DNA of 64,000 bases from Albula goreensis (Eukaryota; Chordata; Actinopteri; Albuliformes; Albulidae), in assembly GCA_022829145.1 (NCBI GenBank), contig CM040749.1:19987987-20051986 (forward strand). Direction: 5' to 3'. Positions 47,501 through 62,500 of this stretch are shown here, in pieces (position 1 is the stretch's first letter; each line of letters starts with the position of its first letter). The position numbers and the translations under genes are program-made. The notes beneath the pieces are model-generated. The model worked only from the letters and a program-made list of their open reading frames with translations. It was not told the origin of the DNA and searched no databases.

Positions 47501-50500
47501 TGGTGTACAGGGGTATCAGTGAGTAGTAGAGTCAGTGTTGGTGTACAGGGGTATCAGTGTGTAGTAGAGTCAGTGTTGGTGTACAGGGGTATCAGTGTGT
47601 AGTAGAGTCAGTGTTGGTGTACAGGGGTATCAGTGTGTAGTAGAGTCAGTACTGCTGTACAGTGGTGAGGATCTGGGATAGTAGCAGGTCTGTTTGTGCT
47701 CTGCTGCTTCTCTGAGTGAATTAAGAGTGGCTGAATGGTGTGGGAAACAGCCAACCCTGTGCTGTAACTGCACTCATATCACTTCTGTCTCACACCACCC
47801 AGTTAACAGAGCCCCCCCTCCAACATACACACAGACAAATCAAGGAATCCCATGCACAGATATGCATGCAACGTCCACTTCTAAAGGCTAATACTGACAT
47901 TATTTCAAGAATGGATTAATATTGCCATATTTAGTCTTGTGTGGATGACATTGAAAACAAACCAATATTACTACATCAAAATGAAAATATGAAAGAGAAT
48001 CAATCATATAAATTATGAATGAACTAATAAAGTAATTCTGATAGATGGTCTAGTTATGTCAATTACTTTTGTGCAACAAATTTTACAAAGGGACAAGTTC
48101 ATTTTGATTGAACACTCCCTTTGCTGTGCTCAAGGCAACATGGGATTCTAAAACTACATTTCCACTCTGTATCGCTTCATTAATTTCATTGCATACCTTT
48201 GAGAGCTCTTGCCTGGGTATCTACACAAATGATGTTATATCCATGAAATCAATACAATTAAATTAAGTGCAGCATTGTTAAATTCTGGGTTACACAATAA
48301 GTGAATGACTGAATGACAAAAATAGACACAACTGACCAGCGGATATTCAAAAAGTGGAGAATGCACAAGGTTGTGTACTGAACTTTAGTAGTACTTTTTC
48401 AGAAGAGAGGGGAAGGCTCCCGTGTTTACCATGACACAAGAGCTTCCATGGTGGATCAGAGGCTGGAGAGCCTGTTTAAAAGACTACATACATGGGCCTT
48501 TGAGCCTGAGCTTCCACAGTAAAATGCCTTTCAGAGTAAAGGCCTTACCTCAGTTTGACATTAAGGGGCATTTAAAATAAAGACACTGTCTGATTTGCTG
48601 TGGCGATGAAGGCCTAACCCCGTACAAGCCTTCTGTGAAACATTAAACTCCCCTCGGCAGCAAATGAGCTCTGACTGTTCACTTTTATTTGATACTTCTT
48701 CATCCCAGAGCGTCTTGCCTCACTGTCTGCCTCAATTACTCTGCATTTAAAGTGATGTTTACGTGCGGTTTTCCTCAAGGAGGGATAAAGGAACCCCTCC
48801 TTGGCCACACTTGGTCCCCGGAATGCAGCCTCTGCCAGTTCCCTGGGACACACTTAACTCTGGGATTTGTGGGTAACACTGATGGCATCATGGAACAAGC
48901 AGAGGAGGATTACCTGTCTAGAGTGGTGCAGCTTTGAACATCAGCATAATGTTGTAATTCAGTCAGGCCTAAGAAACATAGTATGTAATAAGTGGCCCTA
49001 ATTTCCAGTGAGGCAAACTCACAACAGGGCACACTCACCCCCCTACCGCACTCGCTGATACACTGCACTTAGAGATTTTGTCTTTTACAGTGCGAGAAAT
49101 GCAACATTAAATTAAGCACTGTCATGACATTTCTGCACTGTTTGAGGCAAATGCCTCCCTGTAATTTATTATTCTTGCCAAGGAAGTTTAGCTTTACTTC
49201 TACTATTTGTTCTGATTATTCCACAGAAGAATCAACCAGTCACAGCTAACAGATAAAATTCCCACAGTGTTATATCTTTGTAAATACATCTTCTCAGTGC
49301 TCTAATGTTGTTCTCTGTCAATGGTAGCTACATTATCACCTGGAATGATCCCCATGTGCTCGTCAGAAAACTGTCCAAGGATTTAGCCTTAATATGTGGT
49401 GTGAGGGAGATAAGTTAGGCCACGGTGCTCATGGAGGAGTAGAGAGAAGGCATGCTCCCATGGCAGCTCCTGTGTATGGAGCAGTCCCGGCAGGAAGGCA
49501 GATCAAATACAGGTCATGTTTCTGTGCAGAGAAGCTGAGAAGAGGGCAGCAAGGCCGGACCAGAGAGCCAGAGGCCAGTGTGCTCCCGTGTGACCGCACT
49601 GAACAAACAACAACTGATCCCTTCCTCCCCATACACCCCCCCACGCCATCCCGCCACAGACACTGTTGTGGATAAATCATCACCAAGCTCGGGCTGCTGC
49701 ACTGAGACAGACCCTGGAGATGAGAAGGGAAGGCAGAGGGGTGAAACTGTTTGGGAGGGGGTGTATGGTCTGCCTTATCTTGGGTCTGGAGGATGATCCT
49801 GCCACACACTCCTAAAGTGACCCTTCCCTAAGGATCAACAGGGAGGGAAACAGACTGTCTGATTTCTCAAGCATGATGCAGCGGGGTTCAGATCCATGCT
49901 TTGGAGCTGAAATACTTCATAAGTGTAAGAGATATTAAGTAGAGCTTTTCATATGAAAATTGCAAGAATTAATAAGAATGATTTGTTTTGCAAAAACAAG
50001 TACTTTAATGGTGATTAACAAAAACACAACCTGATTTCTTGTGTTTAGCCTTGTATAGCCAGAATAATACTCTGAGCCAAAATCTCAAAGTAGACACATT
50101 CAGCAAAAGTCTAAAAATTCTTTCTTACAGTGCCATGCCAATACCCTGAGGATATTCAGACGAGACTTTTAAACTTTTGCTGCAAGATCAAATGCGAAGG
50201 CCCTTATGTTGCATTTATTGTCTTCAAGTCTCCGTTTTAGCCTAATAAAGGACTGACAGCTCGAGGTGGGCCTGGGACTCTTTTGTAGACTCTTTGTATT
50301 TTTCCCGCAGGTCAGAGAGGATCAGGGTTTAACAGAAATCTGCGAAGTGAGGGGAAAATATCTAATTGCTTTCATATGGCTTGTTATTGGTTGATTTAAA
50401 TAATCACAGGCATGGGGGCTGGAGGGTTTGTGCAGCAGACTCGAACCTGACGCCTTTAACCTCTGGATGGGCTTGTGGCTGAGTGGGTGAACTGCGTGGC

Positions 50501-53500
50501 TCTCACACACACTCCACTCCACTAGAAAGCCCACTGTTTGATCAGTAACCATGCTTAAAATGTTGTTTTCTTTTTTTCCAAGGTCAAACTGAATGTTCAC
50601 ACACCTACCATGGGCACACTACTGTCAAGTTATGGGAAAGAAATGGCTTTGTAATTATGAAACTGAAACTGCAATTACAGAAGATGCTCCCTTAAGACAT
50701 GGAAGCTAGAAAAAGAGTGCATTGAGGGAGTTGTAATTTTCCTGTTATGGTGTGAAAAGGTGAAAATATAATATACATATTCTAGGTGGTCATGCCTTTG
50801 GTGGCCTCCAGGGTCAGTATACTGTATATGCAATGTCAAGACAAAACCCATAACAATACTTCTCATCTGACGCAAATCTATATCATGTCATTGCAATGAT
50901 AAAAAATGAATTACCTGTTAGATCTCGTTTCAGCTTCCTGACATCTTTCTCCAAGTCCTCAAACTTCACTTGGGAAGCCAGGAAGAAATCCTGAGGTTCA
51001 GGCAGGGGGAATATGCTCTTGTCTGTCCCTGCATTCTGAGAATAGCCCACAGAAAATCAGAGTCAGAGAAATATTGAATGATGCACAGGATACATGTATA
51101 AACATATCTAATGATAAAAATTCCCTGGTCTTGTGAGCAGAAGGGAGATCGAAATAATGCAAACAGCAGTGACAATGGTATTCCACCTGATGAATCTATG
51201 CATGGAAATTAGGCAGTTGCCAATAATTAATTTAACAATGGTAACAATACCCAGCTGACAGTGCAGACTGCACTGCATTCAACATCATACAGAGCTCCAT
51301 GTATCAACCACACAATTGCAAAGATTGATGCTAGTGTCAGACCTGTGCTTCAATATAGTTATTCATATTGAGTTTGCCTTCTCTAAAATGTAAAATCATG
51401 TATGCCAGATTATCAGATGTTTTATGCATTGTTAAACACTGGCATCTGCATATACATCAAGTTTAACATCAAAATAAAGTTTTAAGCACATGGCTGTGCA
51501 GCTCATACCTTTATCACAGTGTGACATGTTCACTCTTTCAGTGGAATTGTACTCTACCTTGTCAAAGTTGCGTAGATAGTAGGAAACCACATAATCCACC
51601 AAACTCATGCGATTGTCCTGGAAGACATATGAAAGATTTATGAGCCTGGTATGATACCTTCCAAGGATTTGCGATACGGTTGCTTTTCAGATACTCATTT
51701 CCCCATTATTGCAGACATAGGATATGTATTCCCAATTAATCAGAGGTATGTGGAACTGTACCCTGCTCTTGACATCCTTTAACTTGGGCAGGATCTCCAA
51801 GCCGAAGCCATCAGCCTGACCCCTGGTCCTGTTACCCCCATTCATGTAGTTTCCAAAGGCTAGAACCAGCCCAATCACCTCCTTCACACTGGAACAATCC
51901 AGAAGACCCTAGAACAGCAAACAGTCATTATTCACATCAGGCACAAACGTGGCCTAGTGACACCACTACATTGTTACACAGGAGACATGTTTAGGGCTGC
52001 AAATTTGAAACCAGTGCTTAGGCTGGGCTGAACACTCCCTCTTTCCTTAAGAGTCCAGAGTCCTAACAACAACACACAGATGGTCCTGTTCTACATCATG
52101 AGATGAAGCAACCTCTCTGTCTCTGCTCACACTTTCATCCCCTAAACATAGTGCTGTGATTTTGAGAAACGCGTTGTTTAAAAGGAAAAAAAAGGCTGAA
52201 GTCACCAGATTGCTATTTTGAGAATGGAGATTGAAAAAGGGTTTCTCTCTCCTTCCTGTTATCCCAAAGGGCACTCAACAATCCAGATCTCAGTGATGCA
52301 AGTCAGAGTCCAGCATGACGCATGCATGTTGTTTGGAGTGGGATAATCCATGCTACTGATAAAGTGCTGATGAACGGAGCAACAAAAAGTGCAGGGTCAT
52401 GGCCCAGGCCTAACCTTGCACACGCGAGAAATGATCTCCACTTTGCGGTGCACAGAAGATATGCCGTCAAAGAAGACAGACTGGAAAATGATGCATTGGG
52501 CCCGGCCGGAGAAGTCAGGAATCTGAGAGAGCTCATAAAGGAACCTGTGAAGAGAACAGACAGACGTGTCAAGCACAACGCATGTAACATGCAACATTTG
52601 AATGAAAACACCTTTTCATAGTTGGAGTTCATTTCTCAAACCAGGCCTTCCTGAAGCACTGCAGAATGATTCATGCGATCTCAATGCACGAAAATAAGAG
52701 AATGCACAATTTGCGTGAGACATCCTGGCCCTGATATATCAAAAGGTTGAATGCAACGTCTGGGGAGCAGTGTAAGCACGGCCTAGTCCGTGACTGATCA
52801 AAGGTAAAGCTCCACCGATTCAGCGATGCTCAAATAAACACAAACATGTTTGGGAGGAGGAGTAATATCCTCGCTGATTAGCCGGCTCATGTAGTCAGAC
52901 GCTAAAGGGATATGACTCACCTCCCTTGTGACAGCTAACTCAAACATGGCAGCTCCACCATGACAATTCGTTTGCAAGGCAAAAGCTTGGCCCGGGCCAG
53001 ATCAGTCCCAAAGAGCTGGCCCTAATCAGTCAAAAAACGTGACCCCTGTACAAACAGGAGGCTCACTGAGGCTTACACAGTTTTATTGGTAGTGAGGCTT
53101 ACTGTGGACTTCAGTCTGTGGAAAGTACAACAGCTAGCAGAGAGAAAAGGACCAGGGAGGAAAATAAGGAAAGTATTCCAGGATGGTGAGACAGACGGGA
53201 ACAAGCGTCAGTACTGCTGCAGAGGTGTTTGGTTTATTCTTTACTGGAAAGGCTATGGAACAGTCATTGAGTTCTGATTATAAACAATATCACACAATGA
53301 CTTTTTGGCTGTCAGAAACAAGCACATCTGGGAATTACAAGGGTTTGTCCCCTCTCTGGATTGTATTCTAGGTTTCACAAGTGCCACAATTCCTCTCGGT
53401 TTGGAAGAGTCATTGCTCATGATAATCATGAGAAAATAAATTGACAGGTATTGATTGTGCAATGATTCTCATGGCTAAAATGTACAGACAATAAAGATTA

Positions 53501-56500
53501 AAAAGATCATATCCCTGCCTTCCTTACCTCCCGCACAGACTACTGCCACTCCACCCGCCATGCAACAACAGTATTTAGAACCCTGTAGAATGCATCTTAC
53601 TGTTCAGGTTTGTCTAGCAGCTTGACTTCATCCTCCTTGGAGTTTTCATAATGTTTCTTAATTCTCTCCAGCTCATCGCTCTGGGCCCTCTGTGATGGAA
53701 ATCACAGGAGAGAAACTTCACCAAAAAACTCCATCACAAGGAGCAAATGAGACTAAACATGATAAAGGAAACCTTCCAAGATGGAGAGTAGAACAACGCT
53801 GTAAAAATAACAATATTAACAAAATAAAAATTACAAGCGAATGGTAGAAAAATGCAAAAAAATGACATCACTCTACATGGGCCGTAGGCACTGAGCACAT
53901 TGATGTTATTAAATCCTGGCATGGTATTAAAAATTCACTGCGAGAAACACTTAAAAGGGAGCAAGGGTCCTCCGGTTTCTCTCATGCTATCAGATTACTT
54001 CACAGCATACTCCACAATACTCACATTTTCATATAAAGCCTCAATGGTCTCCAGGTCCACCACAGAGTTGTCCACAGTCAAAACAGCTGGAATAGTTAAT
54101 CCATTTATTAGATGCATTCTCTTATAAAGGGGAATTATTTAAAGCAAACATACTGTCTTAATTAACTGTTGCTTGCATCTGAACACCATGCTTACATTCA
54201 TTTTGCAGAAAAGTGAAAGAACACAAATGAATGTAGTCTGCTTTCTCCCTCTTTTCATATAGTTCAAATCCAAAGTCCAACAGGTTTTTAAAGCATTCTG
54301 ACCACAGAAAGGAGCCAGTCTGTGAAAGTGCTCAGCTTCATTATCACTTTTCTTAAAGATAAAGACCAGTGGAAAGGACCAACAGATTATTTCTAAGGAT
54401 GTTATTTTATTTCTTTGCTTTCTAGGCTGTACATTTCATTTACAACCAGGGAAGTGAGTAGAATTCTAGTGTTGTATGCCTTGAAAGCTACACAAAGCCA
54501 TCATAGCTTATATAATCACTATATATGAAACCTACCCATAAAGACTCATTTAAAATATGTAATATGGAAACATTCATTGTTTACCCTCCAATAAAATGAC
54601 GCAGAATTTTTTCATTATTCTGTGACTCTGAAACTAATGAAATATGGCTGCACAAGTGTGCATACACAACCCCACACCCACAGCTACACACTCATGTACA
54701 CATGCACACACGCAAAAATTAGCATACACACATAGACATACACACAAATATACAAATTCACACACATGTGGATGGACACATGAACATGAATACACAGAGG
54801 CACATACAAACATGAACATATCACAAACAAACATACACGCAAACACTCACATGCACAACAAACACATGGTCACACAAACACACAGACACATGCATACACA
54901 CAAACACAAGCATACACATACCACACCACACACACACACGTATGTGAGATCACAGAAAACCTGCAGTATCTGGGCTGTGAGCAGGAGTCAGGGAGGGCAG
55001 CAGGAGTGTCGGGAGAGAGGGCCATGCATGGTGGCTCCACTCTAATCTACACGCAGGGCACTAAGCCTCTCTGCCACGGGTCACAGGAGAGAGCCTGTAA
55101 CTGCTTAACCCCAGGACCTGCAGCGGGAACCACCGCAGCTCACAGTAATGACCTCTGAGGGGGGCGTGGGGGGAGCCTACTATTGGCCATGCTGGCCTCT
55201 TTTCCCCTTTAGACTGCTGCTTCCCATGAGCGGAGCTTGAAGTCCTATCCCTTACAGGTACAGCAGCATACAGAACTGTTGGTGCACTTACTTAAGGGAA
55301 GCTCTTCTCAGTGTCTGAGTGCAGGACATTGTATGCTCATGGCCAGCTCACTTGATTAATCTGGTGGAGGTGGAGGCTTTCAAGGACAACTCTACACTGT
55401 TGGCACTGATACTGTTCATTCAGCTGTGAAGGCATGGGACTGTTCAGAGGAAACTGCACTTGGATCAGTGAGACAGCCAGAAGTGCCATGTGCTTTGTCA
55501 TGATTGCCTCAGCTTGAGTTCTGCACAAAACCAAAGAAAGGCGAACAGCAGGAAAATGCCTGTAGTCCTGTCTCACAGCTCTATCACCAAATAAGATGAA
55601 GGAGCAGGGGCTGTCCATGTTTCAGTGCTGTCCGCATTCCTGTGCTGAGCCCCCATGATCCTCAGCTGCCTTTAGCAAGCGCAGCTCAGGCCCAGTGGCC
55701 CGATTAAGAGGACAACCGTTTCCTAGCTCTCATTAAAACGGATCATTCTGGGCCTAGGTGTGCTCGCCATATACCCATCAATCAAACAGCAAAGGGAGGG
55801 GCTGAGAGCTCAGAACAGGGAGCCTGGATATGCCTCCACACCAGGAGATCAAAGACTGTGCAGTGTGGCCTCACTCCATTTCCCTCTTCTCTTCACTCAT
55901 CGCACTGAGGCGTGGGGAACCTCATGTTCTCCTTGAACTGAGGTGGCCCAGGAGGTCCCCCCTGCCCCCTGGTCTGGTGCTCCCTCTCTCCCCCTCCGAC
56001 AGTGGAGAGTAACCAGAACTTTCCCCTCACCTTCAGGTCCCAAGAGGCCATAATTACATTACATGTCCCATGTCCTTTTAATTTGCCAACAAAGGGCTGG
56101 CGAGCACGGGCTGGGGGCCTTTAGAAGTGCTTATTAAGCAGCTCTCTAGCATTGTCAGATTCAGATTGTCCATTTCACCTACACCTCCCATTAAGGCAGA
56201 AGGAAGTCGACACATGCTGGGAGAGAGCTGTGCTCTTTTATTGGGGGGTTCTCTACCTCAACACAAACTGAAGGAAGGAAAAAAATCAAAACCAAAAAGC
56301 GCAGCTTGGCCCAATGTGTTGTTTGGCTTGCATTGGGTGGTTTTTATGTGGCGGTACGGTGTCTGCCGGCTGCGACGGCGGGATTTATATACACTCAGAT
56401 CATTAGTGGGGTGTCGCTCCCATTAGGCGGTGGAAACCGTCACTGGCAACAATAAACAGATCTGCCGCGCGCTCAGACTGCCAGGCGCTGTCCGCGGAAC

Positions 56501-59500
56501 ACCAGCGCTGTCCCGACGTCTCCATCTGTTTGATTCCTGCACAAGGGGCCCTGCCTCCACAGTGGCTGCGACGCCACTACATTCGTAAACAAGACCCAGA
56601 AATAAAATTAAACTATAAAAGACGCGCAGTTTAATGTGATTAAAAAAAAGGATACTTTAAGTTTTAAAACGTTCTCAAATAGAATTTGTCCTTTTTGTGG
56701 GAGTGGTCACAAATCAAATATATCCTTTGCCCCCTGGGAAATAAGAGATTTTTCTTTGTTCTTTCCTTCAGATTGAAGGCAAAATATCCCATTTGTGTTT
56801 GGCTGGTGCCTGCTATAGACGGGCCAAGCTAAAGAAATGCATAATGGCTGATGGAGCTCCATTCAAGGTCATTTGCATGTTCCTAAGCCAGCACGCTTGC
56901 CTGGGAAACTGCTCCCTAGCACGGAAACCACGACAAGACAGACTCAGTTTATAAAACAACAACCTGCACACTGTTCAGCTGAGGCAGGAATCAATGTGGA
57001 TTTGGAACAAATACTGTGCTCCTGCTCCAACAAATTTATCTCCACATTCACAATTAACATTTTTTTAACCAAGGTTGAAAATACTGAAATTTGGCTGAAT
57101 GTAAAATTCTCTTTGCAACAAGCCAAAATACTTTATCTTCTGTACGTATTCATTAGCTGAATGGGATAAAACATACCTTGCTGAATGTCCTTCATCTCCA
57201 GGTGCAGACTGGATATCAGAATCCCTACAGCTTGAGAACGCTTTCCATCCAAAAGTTTGATAATCTGAAAAACGGCAAAAAAATTAAAATGAAAATAAAT
57301 TGGATAGTTGTAAAAATGTGCAAAAATAACTGTACAATTTATTTTCCATATCAGAATGTTTTCATTTTTAGGAGCTACAGTTATACTATGATGTAGGGTA
57401 CTGCTGATGTCATGATCATTTGCAAATACTATGTATAACAAAACAGTGGCATGTTCATATTTGAGCACTGCTCTTTTTCAGAATGACGTGAAATCACTGA
57501 TATGTTTCTTGCTATTCTACAGTGATTCTATCATACTCTATTATTCTCTTCTTTGCCAAGGTGCCACGGTTGACATGCAAATGGCAGATACTCTTAGTCA
57601 CCGAATCAGACCTTCAGCCAAATAAATAAATACACAAATAACACATAACGGCAATTAAAATTTGTTCTTATCGATAACACAATGGAACATCTCTGTCATT
57701 CCTGCAATGTGTCCATATTCCCACTGATCACATTCACTCAGCAAAGGATTTAGTTCTGAAGGGGGGAAATTACAAGATTGTAATTTGAACATCTCCTGGA
57801 GGCCTACAAAGTGACCTCAGCCCTGGGAAAATCCATACACTGTCATAATCCTCATGACCCTGCATGGCATGAACCTTAGCGACCAAAAGGGACTGGCCAA
57901 GAACAGAAAAGCAGGCGCTATCAAATGACACCAGTGTGAGCCAAGCGCGAGAAGAACATTTCAACTGGGTGAAAAAGCGAAGCACAAAGGAAAACTCCCC
58001 AAAACATGCGTGTGTGATATGGTCAGAAAATATTAAGCAGCAGGAAAGTTAAAGGAAAAAATGAAACCATAAAAGGACATCTTTTCAATCTGGAAGAGCA
58101 GGCTTGGGTTTTATAACAAACTATAAATTCACGGGGTTTTTATTTGTGCCTACACATGGTCACAATTACTTATGACTGAATTACCCATAAAGCTAGAAAC
58201 AGTTTTTGGCAAGGTAAAGCCCTGCTTTAAAAGTTAATGTTTCAGCCTTCTTCATTAGGTAGCAGTGCCTGTTATTACTGGGCTTTAGCTACCGAGGCAT
58301 CCAGTGGGAACCTAGGAGAGAAGCCTTAGAAGTGAGTATTGCATTACAGAAGGTAAGAATGCATGCTGCTTCCACAGCCATTATTAATATCACTGGTGAT
58401 CTCCCACTACAGAGACATGAGAGGGGAACTGTGAAAGTGTGAGTCTTTCCCTAACACCTTTAATTAACTTCTCTGTAAAGGCCATACTTTAACCTTTTCC
58501 AGCAATCCTTCCCAGTGACTGTTTCCATGGGCACCAAAGGCAACTATGACGACCAGGTAATTCAATGGCCAGCCGTTTGGGAACTTTCAATAGCCCGAAC
58601 TAATTGAAATTTTCAAAGCCATTCATACTGGCAACTTTTTATGACAGATGCTGATGCTGTCAACCCCCTTTCATGGTTTGACACATGTTTGGACTGTGTT
58701 TTTCAAACAAAAGATATAAGAGCGCCCTCCAGCGGACACAAGTTGTGTTACAAACTAATCAGTGAAGTTTGACTCTTCAGGTTGAAGAGTAGCCAATGTT
58801 TATAAATGTCACAGGGTCATACTTGTTACAGCTGAATTAATAAAAATTATTGAGATGAAAATGACAGTGAGGTGATCATGGTAATAATATATGCACTAAC
58901 ATGCTGTGTCAAGATTGTCTCTCTCCTCACTGTTGCCCCTAACCATAACCCTAATCTCTGTCCTGTTCATCATCTCGTTTAGAGGTGCTCAATCATCTAC
59001 ATGTTCGACATGCTGCAAAACCCCAGACCGCAACAGGCAAGGGGGCTGCCAACTCAACATCAGTTCTACTTACACCCAGATACAGAAACACATGTGAACA
59101 TGTACCACATCCGCCATGCTGCTGAACCGCAAGGGCAGGCAACCTTGGTCATAACCACAGCCGCGCTGCAGCTTCAACCAATCTGTTCAGTGTTTCAATG
59201 GGCCTATGAATCCATGATCTACAGTGTGTCAAGAACTGGCTGATGTGGACAGAGTGACCTGTTTGGTCTGTAGGCCTGGATGCAGGGGGAATACAGACCC
59301 TGTGTGCCTGAATGCAAAGCTCTGTCTCACCAGTTTCCAGCTAAACAATATCAACAGCAGTAGTCATATATTGCAGTCACTCTCATTAATGATACTAATA
59401 ACAAGGGCTGTTTGAATCTAAACTTACACAGAGACACACAGTGGAACTCTCTCTCAGTGAAAGTTGTGTGTGGTTGCGGCAGGAAGCAGTCCTGAATGCC

Positions 59501-62500
59501 CTGTTCCTGCAGCATTATCCACCTGGAAAATGCATCGACACGTGCATCCCTTCTGCTTCAAATGTCCCATCATCCGAGTGCTGCCCGTTCCTGCATGACC
59601 CTGAGTAAAGCCACATGCCAGCAATTACCCCTGGTCCGGCTCACAGTGAGAGATGACAGAAACGCCATTCCCTCCCATGTCATCCCTGTAGCTTTGATAT
59701 GATAATCACCGGCGGAGCAAGGGCTCCAGCGTAAACAGGGGCTTTTTTGATTTGGACTGGACACATGATACAAATTACTCCCTCCCCCTGTTTCAGACTC
59801 CTAGGTAGTGAAGCGGTGGCAGACCTTTGTTCACCTCCAGATTGACGTGACAGAAGGGCTCATTTCCATAATGCGCACACATTCCATCCCTTTCCTTACA
59901 CGTCCCCAAGGACCAGCCCCTAAAGGCAGGGAATCATTCATAATCTGGGAGCACTTTTTTGCAGAAAGCATGCAAGCTATGCGTGCTCGAGCAGTCACCA
60001 CATCACAGCCAGCCCCTGCGCTTCATGATGACATCGTCCTGTGTGGCAAATGTAATTGTGCAGTCCTCCTTCACGCACTGGGTTGGAGACCAAGCTATGA
60101 TTGATTGGGTCAAAAAAGGCCTGACCAGTATTGATAGGGGAAAGGAACTATTGGCTTGTCAGATGTCCTGGGGGCAGATATTGCCAAGTAAAGCAAGACG
60201 CCTCTCTCAATTGACCCTTTGTCTCTCCAGGCCCAGTCTATAACTATTGGTTGTTGGTGGGGGGATGAATAGTGCTGAAGGTGCCTGGCAGGCGAACACC
60301 TCTCCCCCCTCCTGTGCCAGTCAAAGTGTGATCATATTGTCTCAGAACACTGAAACCACAGTTCCAAGCAGCTCATACCTCTCAGGACAAACTTCAGGGA
60401 AAAAGACAAAAATGTAAACAAGTGACTTCTGTTTAGCTGACCTTTACAAAAGCACCCTGTCTGCCAGGGGTGAAATTCCCCTCTTGTTTCACATTTACGG
60501 GAACTGTGAACGTCAGGCCAGAGCTGCCAGTTCCAGCCCAGTCCCAACTCTCTGACACCAGGCCCTTGCACCAGGAGGCAAGCTTAACACATACCCCCCT
60601 GTCAGATGGATTTCTAAAGAAACCTACAGAACATAAACTCACTATCCTGCTAGTCTGTGTTCTAACTAGCAATCAGATCATTTTTCATATTGTCCAATTC
60701 TTCTAAAAAAGCGTGCACAATAGAATCGCTCACAGTGGCACAATGTGAAAAGGGCAGCAGTATTGCCACGAAATGCTCTTCAGCTGGTGGGAGAACTAAT
60801 GTAACACCCCATTTCACTTTCATTAGTGAACTCCCACCAATGGAGGGGGAGACCCTTCTCGGGTAAAAACACACATGGTCCCCATTGCAAACCCAGGCTA
60901 ATGTACAGTATCCTATTCCATTTTAATGGGTAACATTTTTCTGGTTAACCACAAGAACATACATTGCTAAGGTCTGACCTGGACAGTGATCCCAGTACTA
61001 ACATAACATTTTTTTACAGACATCACCATTTTCATTTTTTTTTCTTTTAATCATCCCCAGTATCACGATGAGGGGAAAGCGTAATGATAATAGATACATT
61101 CAAATACATTTCATTAGTGCATGTCATGGTTAAACTTGGCTGAGAATTACAAGTGGAGAGAAAAGCTGTTTTTTGGCTTGTGCTGCAGTTTGAGGACTGC
61201 AGAGGACTGGCAGTATGGATGTCTGTGGCTACCTGAGCCAGATCGAATGTCAGGGTGGCAGTATTTATGGACTTGCTCAGAGTGACCAGACTGGGTGGAG
61301 GGCCATGGGTCTGCTCTAGAGACTGACACACATAAACACTGGCGACCTGGAGCCCAGTCCCATTGATCCACAGAGGTGCACTTACGGATTGAGGGAGGAC
61401 AGATGGGCCAGCTGATTCTTTTTAACCAGTTGGATGCCAGGCATGGCCAGTGGCAACAGCCCTGATGTTACCAGTGTACACTGAGCCTCGTCCAGCTACA
61501 AAGTGATCCTGACAGACACAATAGCAAATTCTTAACAAAGCTGTGTCTCTCCATGGAGAGACATGTGGTGGTTCATTTTTATGAGTAAAATGAGGACTGG
61601 TGTACCATTGTCTTCATCTGTGATACACATTACAGACAACATAGCAGAGACAGCCTCGGACCATCTACAAACAAGTCATGGGGACATGAGGACTTATGGG
61701 GGTGCTCAATCAAGCCCCTATTGTAAACCTAAATACTTTTATTTAAGCTAGTAGTATTAAATTATTTATGACATTTTATTTCTGATATTTATTTCTATGG
61801 CATTTTTAGGGCTTAGACTGAAACCCCCTTTTGTCTCACAAAGCAGCCACATGCACTATTCTCATCTAACGCCTCACATTTGTAAATTTTACTGCACTCA
61901 CAAAAGAGATGCGACTCCTCTGTTCTGGATATTTTTCAGATGCTCCAGCTTGTCTATGGCTCACGGGGAAAGTTTCCTTGCGGTTGCCTCAGTTAAATTC
62001 ACCACAGGACACTTGGTTGAGTTTGAGGTTTTCACTCCAGTCTGTAGCTCATGTGTTTTCTAAAACATGCACAGACCTTGTGCAAACTCACTGTGCACAG
62101 ACCGTTAGCAGTTAAGGTATTATTCAAAGCAGAGACAGCTATCAAAGAGTGTGTCTTTTGTGTACTTTTCATGAGTTCAAATTTTGTTGGAAACACATTC
62201 AGCTTGTCAGTTTAGTCTTAGGTTTGAACGCTGACAATGACTGTTACGCAAGTCTTCTAAATCTGGATCTTGCTCAGCTGCGGTAAACTTTAAGTTCGTT
62301 GTCAAGTCATTTCCTCTGACACCCTTGTTGACCCAAATGAGCAAAACAAAACAAATGCCAGAATTTACAGTTTGGGGAAGTGGAAAAGAGGGAAATGATT
62401 CACTTCCAGTGAGGGAGCAGACACACTTTGTACTTTCTTGTTTTGATTCCATTTAAGGCTGGCATTCATACTAACGTGACTCTAAACTGGTGCACTCAAT

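Larger units (their letters stand above)
39190..50914 (-). other. FMN1 intron, 11.7 kb, with a large minisatellite
   Basis: The largest intron in view. It holds candidate regulatory blocks near 41700-41970 and 42240-42560, an 11-bp x 4 repeat (43298-43341) and the 38-bp array (44807-47668). The DNA from 47.7 to 50.9 kb is unremarkable, apart from less AT-rich patches at about 48600-48900 and 49400-49800. Short open frames in these patches have no recognisable product. Confidence 0.55.
54087..57176 (-). other. FMN1 intron, 3.1 kb
   Basis: Contains a CA-rich low-complexity tract (54655-54945) and repeat-free blocks at about 55660-55800 and 56030-56530 that are enhancer candidates. The long plus-strand frame over the CA tract (54644-55045) is a repeat artefact. 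Confidence 0.55.

Noticed and set aside
44807-47668. Array resembling a CRISPR at first glance
   Set aside because: Units follow each other directly with no unique spacers, and the setting is an intron of a vertebrate gene. It is a minisatellite.
54644-55045. 133-codon His/Thr-rich frame
   Set aside because: Produced by the CA-rich low-complexity tract.
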